DNA of 64,000 nt from Metaphire vulgaris (Eukaryota; Annelida; Clitellata; Crassiclitellata; Megascolecidae). The notes under the pieces were generated by a model that saw only the letters and a program-made list of their open reading frames with translations, did no database searches and was not told the DNA's origin. The translations under genes and the position numbers were made by a program. Of this stretch, positions 19,413 through 30,200 are shown one piece after another; position 1 is the first letter of the stretch, and every line of letters begins with the position of its first letter. The DNA lies in assembly GCA_018105865.1 (NCBI GenBank), contig CM030868.1, positions 4,012,531-4,076,530 on the forward strand, read 5' to 3'.

Positions 19413-22400
19413 GCATTATTTGCCTAAAGAAGCATTTGCTGTTGTGAATTCTGACAAATTATTTAAGAATAATAATAGTAATAATAATAATATTGATAAG
19501 TGAGGATTGATATTGTGAGACTTTTAATTTTCGTTTACTGGAATGAAATTTCTGAAGCAGCGGTTGGTATTTGCAGATCGATGGCATAGCCACAGGGACT
19601 GGGCCCCCTATTATGGCTTGGACCAGTCGTGAGATTTGCACAAAACCGATGAGAAATTTTGGGGTTTTGGGGTGGGGGGTGGGTAGCACGATCAAAGAGA
19701 ATAAGTGAAGAACTCTTCATGACTGTTTTGGTCATCAGAGACTTTTTATCCAAAGATATCTATTCTGGAACCTGGCTGGCTATTCTGGAGCCTGTTGCAG
19801 ATTGACGAATAGTAAGTCGGGTCACAAGAAAATTAAACGTGAAGATAAGAATTTTTCACAGAACCGAATCCAAGCGGTGAATTTCGCTCAGGCCTAATTG
19901 AGTCGAGCGCTGTGTGGAGATCTCTTGCCATGCTCCACTGCTACGGCACACGTTTCATAAAGTGGGATAAAGAATGAACCTAGGCGTTCGGGTGACATTA
20001 CACTAAATATCCCCCCGGCCATAAACGAAATGCAGTTAACTTCCCTTTTTTTAGCTGCGGTCTGTTTACAACGGACATTTTGACATAGACTTAGGTTTAT
20101 GTCCTTGATGCATTTCAGAGCTGATCGAGGCGATTCATAAGGCCGCCTTCAGGGACACCTTGGGTCAGTCGCTGTACATGCCCGCAGACCGAGTTGGAGC
20201 GTATGGCGTTCATGACGTAAGTGTCTTACAGTTATCGTGATAATGCTTTCCAGATCCTGTGCGACTCCGTTTAGAATTGGTCTACTGCATGTACAGTGTA
20301 AATGGATGCTATGATTACTTGTGCATATTTACTTTTACTGTACTTGTTCCTGTACTGAGTAGTTGTAATCTTCAAATTGTCGTTTTTCTTGTACTTTTAC
20401 GGTCCCATTTCTCTATAGTTATCTATAAACTGATATCTTATTCAGGGGACAATTCAAACTGACGTTCGTGAAAATAATTCTTGGCTGATTCATTGGCAAA
20501 GTGAAATAACTAGCATTAGTAGTGACTGAGAATTGCAAACATTGCGAATTTTAATCTAATTAATCTAGACCTGGGGTAGGCAACCTACAGCCTGCGGACA
20601 ACATCCGGCCTACCAGTGAGTTTAATCCAGCCATCTTGCCCCCACATCTTTTTTTTGTAAAAAAGGTCATCACCCCTTTTAAAGTCTGACAAGCAAAAAA
20701 GGTAGTTACTAATTTTTTGCACTTCTATATTTTTTGAGAACTTTTTAACTTTCTCCAACACAAATTTTCTAAAAACACAAACTTTAGAACTTTTTTGGGA
20801 CCCATCATCAGAAAATTATTCAATTACCGTACGTGGCCCTCGAAAGACACTACCGTAGCAATTTGACCCTCCCTGTACCCCTGATCTAGACTGTTCTTTT
20901 GTGGTTGAATTGCTCAGCTGGAGGCTTTCGTGAAATCTCACTACGTGGCGCACAATGCCGCCCTTGCCGGAGTGGGCATCGACCACGACGTACTGGTTCA
21001 CCTGGCAAAGAAGTTTACGTTTGCACCTGGGCAGACTTCCGAGCACAAGAAAGCGAAATACCACGGCGGTACGGACAGATTTTTCATCTCTCTCATATCG
21101 CTGCATCAGTATAGTACGCGGCATCTAACAAGCAAGCCGCGTTTTTTGTCGTTCTAACAAGCGAGCCGCGTTTTTTGTCGTTCTGATATTTTTTCTTTTG
21201 AATCCGAAGATTTGATTTTAGGCGAATTGCGCCTGGACCAAAGAAGTCGACTGGTGCACGCCGCCATCGTCACCGAGGGTGTTGCCATCGATAGTGCCGA
21301 CGTGTTGCCGCTCGGTGTGCTGCAGTTGGTGCTGGGCACCGGTCCGTACGTAAAGTACAGCAACAACCTTGCCTCTTCAAAGGTCGCAAAGGCTGCTGCG
21401 TCTGCCACAACTCATCCGTTTGCTGTGAGTGGGGCTTTAGTATATCTGCACTTTATTCGTAATCTTTGATACAGTGAAACCCGCTTAATTGCATAGGTGC
21501 CATGCAAGCCTTGCTTGTGCGATTAACTGGGTTATGCGAATAGCCGGGACGTCTGATAATTAATTGTACGCACAAAACACTGGTTCGGGTTTTTATGTTG
21601 TTATGCGATTATGCAGGTTATGCAATTAAGCGGCATGCGATTAAGTGGTATCCACTGTACTTTTTTGTATTTTCTCAGAATAGTCCTACAATAATATTAT
21701 CTTAACTGTTTGTAATTTTTTAGACTTGTAAGTATTTTTGTGTCTTTGCGATCATTGTACAGTTTTTTCTCTCCTTATTTGACGAGTCTTCGACAATCCT
21801 GTAACTGTATTGAAATAAGCCTATTGCAGGTTTATTTACAGAATCTTATTCAGGCTTGAGCATCAGTAGAAAGCTACCATAGCTTCACAATTTCAATCAT
21901 ATAGCACGAGTCAAAGGTAAACAACTTGCTCAAGGTCGTTGCACAGTGGCTAGGGTCAGATATGAACCTGCTACCTTCTGGTTGAATGGCAAGAATCCAA
22001 CCACATCTCTGATACTGGATTCGAAATGGATCTCGGTTGTTTTGTCGTAGGCTTCGGCAATTTGCGCGGTGTATTCGGACTCCGGACTGTTCGGTTTTCA
22101 AGTTACGGCCGACGCGAAGGACGCTGGCAAAGTTCTAAAGGCCGTCGTCAGCGCGGTGGCACAGGCCACTAAGAACACCATAACTGATGCTGAAGTACAA
22201 AGGGCAAAGTACGCTTATGATATGCTTCAATGCTTTATATGTGACTGGTCATAATTGCATCTGTACCTTTAGGGCTCATCCATATAGTATGTACGCAAAA
22301 AAGGCATATTTTCAACCATGGGCGTATTTCAAAAGGCTTAAAGGGGTATGATGAAATTTAAGAAGTTCGAAAAATAACTTTTATTCTTTGTTCTGCAATA

Positions 22401-23541
22401 ACATACAGTTTAAGTTTATTAATACTACCACATGTAAAGTACTGACCGTAAATTTAGGCCTACTACAACTGAGTTATGTTCAATCGTCGGTCTAACAGTC
22501 TTTAAGTGCAACCGAAGGGAAAGACCAAAGGGGTATGCTATGGATTAAGAGCATACCCCCTAAATACGCCACTGTTTTCAACCCTTCCCCCCCCGGCCCC
22601 AGTTGCACACAGCATACATAGGAAAAATCTCCAAAATTCGACCCCCCTCAGTGCGTACGTACGACATGGATGGACCCTTAGGCCGGTGAGGCATTATGCC
22701 CAGCATAGAAAACTATGATACATTGGCTGTCTTGTCCTGCCTGAGTTAGGTTTTGTGTCTTGAGTTCAATTGCACTCGCACTTATCCGTACTGCTCCGTT
22801 GTATCCGTCAGAGCTGCTCCATCCGATTCTCTGGTGCTCTTTTCAGGCACAAGTTGAAGACCTGTTGCCACATGGACGCTGAAAGTTCCGCGGAACGGCT
22901 GGAATGGATCGGCGCCGAGGTGCTCCTGTCCGGCCAAGTATACGGTCTCGAACAGTTCGACAGCGAGGTAGACAAGGTCACCCTTGAAGATATCAACCGG
23001 GTAAGGACATTCATGGTTCCCATTCATTGCGTTCTTTTGGAAATCAGTCGTATAGCAAAATAGGACTTCTATTCTTGATCTAGTACCTGATTGTTGCATG
23101 TAAATGCAATGTGGGGGCTCATTCATATCGTACGCATGCAAAAAAGGCATATTTTCAACCCCTCCCCGTTTGCACACTGTACTTACGCAAAATCTCCTAA
23201 ATCCAATCCATCCACTTCATGTGTACGTAATTTATGGATGGACCCTGAAGTTGTTGCACCTGTGATTTTCACCTTTATTATGGAAAAGGAGAGAAGTTGT
23301 TGCATTTTCTTATTTCTCATCATCGAGTATTTTTAGATATGTACGTGTGAACTTACGTGTTTACTGAAAATACAATGTAAACCTCATTATTGATAATGTT
23401 AAAGCTTATGGTTATTTTGGCAAATGGATGAAAATTGCCCAATTTGTTGCTTAGGTTGCGAAGAAGTTCTTGAATGGGAAACCAACCATGGCGGCCGTAG
23501 GAGACCTTTCGAGCACACCGTATCTCGATGAGCTTGTCTAA
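13170..23541 (+). CDS. UQCRC2: Cytochrome b-c1 complex subunit 2 (complex III core protein 2), 12 coding exons
   Basis: Core protein 2 of mitochondrial complex III, an M16-peptidase-like subunit on the matrix side with no catalytic zinc site. Coding exons: 13170-13211, 15856-15930, 16418-16567, 17438-17502, 18091-18147, 19057-19181, 20119-20216, 20918-21068, 21222-21424, 22051-22208, 22847-23000, 23455-23541. Phases join throughout and sum to 454 residues; human UQCRC2 has 453. Family blocks in order: TPQDVKITKLPSG, LEDYSPVSRIAVVYGAGSR, FKPWEVQD, GVGIDHDVLVHLA, RSRLVHAAIV, VLGTGPYVK, YSDSGLFGFQV and the C-terminal PYLDELV. Exon 1 (MFSKTATANNAAVT) is predicted from its ATG, the GTAGAA donor and the exact phase fit. 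It resembles a mitochondrial presequence and is the least certain exon. Intron 1 holds a dead LINE. Confidence 0.95.
13434..13515. repeat. Interspersed repeat with AAGTAAAATCTCGTTAATTT core
   Basis: It shares AAGTAAAATCTCG, ATGTAGCGCTTT-like and CTTATTCYTARGCGYTTAATC blocks with copies at about 27064-27152, 37256-37412 (inverted), 45337-45392 and 48163-48246. It is probably a short retroposon tail. No RNA-polymerase III head was seen. Confidence 0.5.
14520..15565 (+). pseudogene. Dead non-LTR retrotransposon (LINE) reverse transcriptase fragment
   Basis: The plus strand encodes GPILFLLYTAD followed by QSHFYADDSQIYSG, the reverse-transcriptase catalytic YADD region of CR1/L2-like LINEs. It continues through CNSLLYDLPDFELNRLQSVQ, INQISSEYLQGYF and SSRSFRVSGPKTW to a LINE C-terminus, LKTHLFQKSY, at about 15540. 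Several stops and frameshifts are present. A TTAA-bounded miniature element (15136-15217) interrupts it. An AAT-rich tail follows at about 15690-15715. It lies inside UQCRC2 intron 1, sense to the gene. Confidence 0.85.
15136..15217. mobile_element. TTAA-bounded miniature element, copy 4, inserted in the LINE
   Basis: TTAACCCCTTAACCGGGG at one end and CTGGTTAAGGAGTTAA at the other. It splits the dead LINE reading frame between a segment ending DHLTPL and the segment beginning RLYWLKVQERIEY, so it arrived after the LINE. Confidence 0.8.
16676..16801. mobile_element. GGGTCCATCCATATAGTA-family palindromic element
   Basis: Begins GGGGCTCATCCATATAGTAC and ends TACATACTATGTAGATGGACCC. The complementary halves predict a long hairpin. 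It lies in a UQCRC2 intron. Confidence 0.7.
17312..17370. repeat. (ATT)n microsatellite
   Basis: A long uninterrupted ATT run in the UQCRC2 intron just upstream of the exon at 17438. Confidence 0.95.
18222..18421. mobile_element. CAGTGYTTATTCTAGGCC element with 8 bp duplication
   Basis: The 200 bp element begins CAGTGCTTATTCTAGGCC and ends CTAGAATAAACACTG. It is flanked by GATACAGG (18214-18221) and GATACAGT (18422-18429), 7 of 8 identical. Related copies are at 28338-28535 and 37516-37697. It lies in a UQCRC2 intron. Confidence 0.75.
19340..19412. repeat. (AAT)n microsatellite
   Basis: A long AAT run with shorter AAT patches on both sides (19242-19285 and 19468-19495). It lies in the UQCRC2 intron 19182-20118. 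Confidence 0.95.
21121..21184. repeat. Two-copy ~32 bp tandem repeat just upstream of UQCRC2 exon 9
   Basis: CTAACAAGCAAGCCGCG and CTAACAAGCGAGCCGCG, each followed by TTTTTTGTCGTTCT. It occupies much of the 153-base intron between 21068 and 21222. Confidence 0.8.
21474..21661. mobile_element. Palindromic element with CAGTGAAACCCGCTTAATTG end
   Basis: Begins ACAGTGAAACCCGCTTAATT and ends GATTAAGTGGTATCCACTGTA, a Tigger/mariner-like inverted terminus flanked by TA. It lies in a UQCRC2 intron. Confidence 0.6.
22269..22681. mobile_element. GGGTCCATCCATATAGTA-family element split by a hAT-type insertion
   Basis: The outer halves are 22269-22316 and 22575-22681. The insertion (22317-22574, 258 bp) begins CATGGGCGTATTTCAAA and ends TAAATACGCCACTG. 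It is flanked by the exact 8-mer TTTTCAAC (22309-22316 and 22575-22582). It lies in the last large UQCRC2 intron. Confidence 0.8.
23113..23248. mobile_element. GGGTCCATCCATATAGTA-family palindromic element
   Basis: Begins GGGGGCTCATTCATATCGTA and ends TAATTTATGGATGGACCCT. It lies in the final UQCRC2 intron. Confidence 0.65.
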
Positions 23542-24988
23542 GAGTTGCACACTCACAAGGAGTGGTTTTTTCGTCGTGAATCCAAATCTGTTCTCAGTGA
23601 AGAACACTCTAGGTGCATGTGTTTAGAAATTTGGTACCAGGAACCAGAAACAACTCGAGTCTGTGAAAATGTAACAGTTTGAAAAATTTTGAACCTTCAA
23701 TAATAATTTATAAAAGTGTTGGAAGATGAATGTTTCCTTATAGCTTCCTAAAACACAGCATTAGGAATAACCAGTACATGGTTAATTGTTAGTGTCAATA
23801 GTGGTTATCCTCTTTAAAAATATAAATGTTTGTTTAGTTTGTTGCTTTTTATCTGTCTGAATTTTCTGCATTTTCTCTATCTTTCCTGCTTCGACATGAT
23901 GCTGCAGGGAAAATCTGGGGTTTGGGAAATTAAGAGAACCCACAATAATTTTAAGATTTCAGTTAACCCTTTGGCCGCCTATCTGCATAACCAATAGGTT
24001 ATGAAACCAGAATACCATTTTTACATGTCCATGAGTTGTTTATTGAAGTATTAGTGCTGAAATTACGTGGTTAAAGCATTTTGAATTTGAAAGAGGAAAT
24101 ACTTGAGGAATTTATGGTGGTTTTTAGTATTGTGCCCATTTTTACGGACTAAGTCGTAGCACTTAAAGTCTATCCTGTGTCTGGAATTGTATGAGATTTT
24201 TCGTATCTAAAAATGTCTCTCTGGTTACAAGTGGAATCACTGGACAAATGGAATTAAATGATGTGTTTGAAAATGACCGTCACTGTGTTTTTCACACACT
24301 ATTTGACTAGCTGCATATACTTGTGCAGTGTTGGCTAAACAATTTCCTTTTAAAATAGAAATTATTGGATGATAGTAAACTAAGGGGTAGGTCTTAACAT
24401 CATTTTTGGACCACTATAACTGACTTAATTGGATCTGACAAAGAGGGATTGATTCTAATTTGGAATGACCATCAACTGATGCCAAGTCACCAAGTGCATT
24501 ACTAATGTGGCACTATAGAAGGTCCTATGTTATACACACAATACGTGTTTGCATATACCAGGTGAAACTTGGAACACAATCTAAAACTGAAAGCACCACC
24601 TGAGCCTGAATTATGTGAAACTTTAAACTTCTGTTGAGTGTTATGACTTTAAGACCAATGAACCACTGACAAACACAATGTTTTCTGTACGGATATTTTC
24701 TTACACGTCAAATTAACAAAAACAGTATGAACAAGTGACATTTCATGCAAGATTCATTTCATGTACAAACAACAGAAACAGATGATTGTTTTAAAATACT
24801 AACAAATTACTTCTAATGTCTGTCCCATCAGAATGGGAACAAGTCTTATACATGTATTTCCATATAAATTAATAACTGTCTTCACCAGCTGTTTAAACAA
24901 ATCAAGCATCACAGTTGATCATCTGCAGAACTTTCCACACTCGGTTTACAACTACCATTGTGCTACTTGATGAATTCTGTGCCCTAAG

Positions 24989-25300
24989 CAGGCCCCGCGC
25001 ATCTTAGGGGCCTCGTGCACTCCAGCCTGTTTATGTTTTCACCTTTTTCGCTTATTAGCTTCTGGAGGATAAATTAATTGAAAGATAAAGCACCAAAAAA
25101 ACATGATGGCCTTTTTTGCTTGTCAACTTTTTCGAGCACCAGAAAAAGACAAACTTTTTTCGCCCACCGCCAGGACCCCTCATATATCACGGGGCCCTAG
25201 GCACGTGCCTACCTTGCCTATGCCTTAAAACGGCCCTGGATCCAACCCGTCCGGGCCCCGCAGGCTGCCAGGGGCCTCACACTGGCAAAAGACGGGCCTG
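24989..25300. mobile_element. Non-autonomous hAT-type element (CAGGCCC ends) with exact 8 bp duplication
   Basis: The 312 bp element begins CAGGCCCCGCGC and ends GACGGGCCTG. It is flanked by the exact 8-mer GCCCTAAG (24981-24988 and 25301-25308). It contains the shared block CCTTTTTTGCTTGTCAAC at about 25110. Confidence 0.8.
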
Positions 25301-25579
25301 GCCCTAAGGCAGGTTTAATTGACTTTCACCACCAGGAGCTGCACTCGTCCAAGGTCACTACACGTTGGCTAGGGTCAGATTCAAACCCACTACCCTCCAA
25401 TTGCATATGGCAAAAATCCTACCATTACTCCACAGAGTCCCCTAGTTTCAGAACCAGGTTTTACCTCCAAACATACAAGTCATCCTGTCCTTGTTATAAT
25501 GTCATCTATCGGTGTAAAAGCTTCACAATACTAAATGGCAAGTACAGTACTGTACAAATAACAGGCAACTGTAGGACTG

Positions 25580-25659
25580 TTAACCCCTTAACCGGGTAAC
25601 TATTGTAACTCAATGTAAAATGGACGAGTGTGACTCGGGGCGCCCGGTTAAGGGGTTAA
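25580..25659. mobile_element. TTAA-bounded miniature element, copy 5
   Basis: TTAACCCCTTAACCGGGT at one end and CCCGGTTAAGGGGTTAA at the other, with TGTAACTCAATGTAAAATGG in the middle. It sits 66 bases past the TAF3 stop codon, so it is probably transcribed in the 3' untranslated region. Confidence 0.75.
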
Positions 25660-25725
25660 TCAGGAAATTTTCCAAAGCAATGGAAAAGAAAATTTCACAT
25701 GGCAAAGGGTGGAAGAGAAGTTGCT

Positions 25726-27183
25726 TCATTTCTTCTTTGATTTCTTTCCTTTTCCACGCCCAGCACATGGTGTCTTTGCCAGGACTTTAGACTTCACCTG
25801 GCAGCGCCTGCAATACCAGGAGCTCTCTTCAGGAGGTTCCACAAGAATACCGACACATCTCCTACAGCAAAAACCACATACATTTCATTAAGACGACAGT
25901 CAAGATCTCAATTATAAAGGGATTTGACTATCGTGCAGTTCTGGTTGGGGCAGGAAGATAGCAGAGTGGTAACAGCGTTGGACGATGGAGCAGGGGGTCG
26001 CGGGTTCAACTCCCGAAGGAGCCCCTAAGGTCGACTCAGACTTACTCGCCAGAGGGCGGTTAGAACATCAAAATTGAGGAGCAGCGTTCGCTGCGAAGTA
26101 AAGCGCAGGCCTAGACATTTGGCTGGCAACCTACTCTAGGTTAATGGCGTAAGCCACCTGCGTCGCTGTATGCCTAAGAGACCGGAGATCAGCACCGGCC
26201 CAAAAGCTCGAATTCGGGCATGGGAAAACTTTACTTTCTACTTTACTTTGCAGTTCTAACAGTCCTCGAATGCACTGCTAAACAGATCTGAACGTATGTA
26301 CAGTAGAACCTCGTTATATCGAAGTTCAAGGGACCGTGATAAATACTTCGATATATCCGAGGTTCGATATATCCGATTCCTGTATCATTAACACTGTTTT
26401 GGCAGGACCGGCGCTCAAACTTCGATACAAATGTGATTTCGACATAAGCAAGTTCAATATAACGAGGTTCTACTGTACGGTTAACAGCGGTAAGCGTACC
26501 AGTGATACCAGTCATCGCACTCGTCACAACCAATCATTGGTTCTTCTCCTTTGTCCTCAACGAGACAAGCAGGACAAATCCAAGTAATAACACCATCTTC
26601 GTTCTAAAACAAAAACGAACACATTACTGGCACTTCTGACACCATTGATCAGATCAGCAGTCATTTATTTATTGATTAGGCAACTAAATCACAAATAATA
26701 GTATCCACAGTAATAAAATGATAGGCACGAGAAACTCCAAATATATTACATGTAATAGCATTCGTATACGGCATGTAACACTTTGATGCAGCATAATTAT
26801 AATCAGATATTACAGTTCCTTGGTTGTGACAAAGCTATGAACATTCACTAGTATTTGTCTTCATTGAAGGCTGTATCGGGTAAAAACAAAGATTTTTGGA
26901 TCCAGAAAGAACACCAAAATCTTTATCTATAATATTCAAACATTGTTTTAAAAACTTGTGTATTTCAGTAGTGGCGGTAAAACTAACATGTTGCTGATTT
27001 TATGCACTGTGTTCACATGGTTCATTGTGATGAATCAACACATAATCTTATCCTTAACAAGCAAGTAAGCAAGTAAGTAAAATCTCGTAAATTTATGTAG
27101 CGCTTTGGAAAGTAGTACAGTAGTAGCTCTTATTCTTAAGCGCTTAATCTTTCTTGGAATAGCTATAGGCAAAGTGGTTTGTT

Positions 27184-27229
<46 letters not shown>

Positions 27230-30200
27230 TGTAGAATAGGAAAGAATAAAGTGTACTTACAACTACTTTGCTAACAGTTTCTGTTGTGACACGTTTTTTT
27301 GATTTAGTGTTTCCAGATTTTGCGCCAGTCTTGGCGGCTGGTAGCAATGGTTGCACAGGTGTCGCAAGAGGCATAATTTTTGATGGCGGCATTCCTTTCG
27401 AATGCAGCGAAAGCCTCGGCGCAGGGTCAACCTTGGCACTAGATTTTGGCTTTTGAGAGGGTCCCTTTGAACTCGAAGATGCCTTCAATATCTTTGAATT
27501 TGTCTCCATTTTTGGCGTCTGAACGACCCTCGAATCAAAATTCGGCTGCAGCGCCGCCGCTGCCGCCGTGGATCTTCGCGTAAAGTTAGACGACGAAGCC
27601 TGCCGAGTGCACTCGACCTCCTTCGGCAGATGTAAAAGCGGAGGAGAGAGAGAATGGCTCGAGGAAGATGACGACGACGTCGTGTACGGAACGCGGGGTC
27701 TTGGCACGATCGGCGCGGGGATCGACAGTGACGGGGGCGTGGGGGTCCTCACTCTGCCTACGACGGAAAGTTCGGAATCCGACGAATCGTTCTGGGAAGG
27801 AATGGAAATACTTTCTGGAGACGGTGAAAATGTTGGCATTTCAAGCACTGGCTGACCTGGTCTCAGTTGCAGTCCGACTTTACCGGACGAACCAGCGGTG
27901 GTACCGTCACCGTATAGCGATTGACCAGCAGGCGAAGGAAAAGACATTGCATTTGGTAGGCAAGAAAAGCCTGTTTTGAAACGCCTACAATGTTAAAATT
28001 TTACACGCTGTCATGTTACGCCCTGTTGCCTTACATTATGAGTGGTAATGTTACCAATTTCAACTAATGGATAAACGACTTTTTGCACAATGTTAAAATA
28101 ACAAAATGAAAGATGCTTTTATAGAAGCAATGAAACCAATTTTGATAATTAATTTCACTCAGTGACAAGTCATCATCATCATCGAACTTCTGTAGCGCCA
28201 TTTTAGTAATGCTCTTGACATAAGTCGATGGTCACTCCTTTATTTGAATTGCAACCCCCATTGCAAAATCTGATAAATCTCCGATTTTCCTGTCGCGGCT
28301 ATGGGGGTAGGCAATAGAGAACAGGTACATTTTGAGCAGTGTTTATTCTAGGCCTTCTCTAGGGGGAATTTCCCACCATCCCCCAAAGTTTTAAAATTCT
28401 CCCAACATTTTTATTTTTTATGTGTTGGCTGGAGGGATGGAAATCCCCCCAAAAGTGTGGAGACTCAGACCTTGTCCCCCAAACATTTCAAAATCCCCCT
28501 CCCCCCCAATGTCAAGGTGGCTAGAATAAACACTGTATTTTGAGGTTGGATTGAAATGTCGCAAGAGACTCAGTGGAGCGGACTGATGCTGGGAGTGAAT
28601 TCCATGTTCTTGGCTCAGCCGCTAAAACTGCACGATGAACGAACAACTCGTTCGATTTAAAACAAAATTAAAAGCACTTACAGTTTAATTGGCGGATTTG
28701 TTGGTGGCTCCGTAGTTCGTAAAACTGGCTGGCGACTTGGTTCACCGCCAGTTCGAGAGAGAGACGGGGCACCAACAGAACTGCTTCCAAATTTGAGTGT
28801 GATCTTTGGAATCGTTGGTAACTGAACCGGAATGGGCTCGCTTGGCTAAACAAAAGGAAATACAGTAGAATTTCGTTACAATGTACATCGCAGTTCTGTA
28901 AAATTTAGCACGTTATATCCGAGGCACGTTTTATCCAATACAATCCAATATGGTAGTGCATCCCACGAAACCGTACATTGCGGTACGTTATAGCCAGGTA
29001 CATTTTATAACCAAGTTTGTTATAACAAAGTTCTACCTTAGATCTGCCAGTCACCATGACCAGTTGTGTGCAGAGGGGGCGCGGGTGGGGCGGTGATCCC
29101 AGGGTCCTACAGAGGTGGCAGAAAAACTGACTGCAACCTTTTTTGCTCGTCAACACTCAACATTTCCCCCATTAAAATCCTTTAAAATTATCTATTTGGT
29201 CCTGGGCATACACCAGATGGGGAAAGGGGCATCCAAATTGACTTTGGCCCCAGGCATACACCAGATGGAGGGAAGGGGCATCCAGATAGATGCATCTTCA
29301 GTTGAGACAGCACTTAATTTGCAGACCCGTACTGGGGCAAGGGGCAGATGACACCTGATGTTGGATGTGAAACATTTTTAAATAGCTATGCGGGATGAAT
29401 AAAAAAGGAATAAAAGGTCATGAGCCCGAAAATGGTTAAGTAAACTGCGTGATGACTAAAAAAAGGTCATTGCCAAAATTTAGGGGCGCAAAATATGAAT
29501 CTTGCCCCAGGCGCCGAAAACCCTAGCTACGGCTCTGTTCAATTGTACACTATGTTGCCATGCCCTTGAATGCTGTTTCACGAGTTCAAATCAAATGCAA
29601 CACAGAGATAACAACTTACCAATTCTAATTCACACTTCTTTTCAGACTTCTTCCTCTTGTGTTCGGATTTCTCGGATGGCTTTTCCTCCCACTCCTTGTA
29701 TCTGTCCTCCTTTTTGCTTCCCTTCCCCTCATCTCGAGACCTTGACCGCGACCTGTCCTTTTTCTTGCGACCTTTGCTTCTTTCTCTGTCGCGGACGCCT
29801 TTGCCTCTAGCCTCGTGACCCTTTTCCTTCGGCCAGTCTTCGCCTTTCCATCGGTGTTCACCTTTGACCTCCAAAGATTCGGCAAATCTGCGGTCAGAAA
29901 TATTAGAAGAACTCCGGCTGATGTTGAACTGATCTTCGCGATCTTTCTTACTGAAATCATCTTCTTCATCAGAGCTCTCCAAGATGGGCCTTTGGAAGTG
30001 CCTATTTCCAGAAACTTTACCAAGCTTCCTCTCTTGATTGGCAACAAAGACTGCATTACTTTGTAGGTTGTTGACATTGTCGGCTTTTCTTTTGATCTTC
30101 TCTTCGATAAACAGATATGGTGCGTCGAGATTTGCAAAACTGCCTTTTTACTCGAATCTTTCATCTCCCGATCTCTCGAATATGGAATCGGAACATGGTT

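Larger units (their letters stand above)
23542..25725. other. Intergenic interval between convergent UQCRC2 and TAF3
   Basis: No gene is supported. From 23542 to about 24960 I see nothing beyond AT-rich, probably unique sequence that should include both 3' untranslated regions. A hAT-type element (24989-25300) and a TTAA-bounded element (25580-25659) occupy the right part. Confidence 0.6.

Noticed and set aside
25945..26025. tRNA gene candidate
   Set aside because: Boxes A and B are present, but it cannot fold as a normal tRNA from what I can see and it continues into a SINE body.
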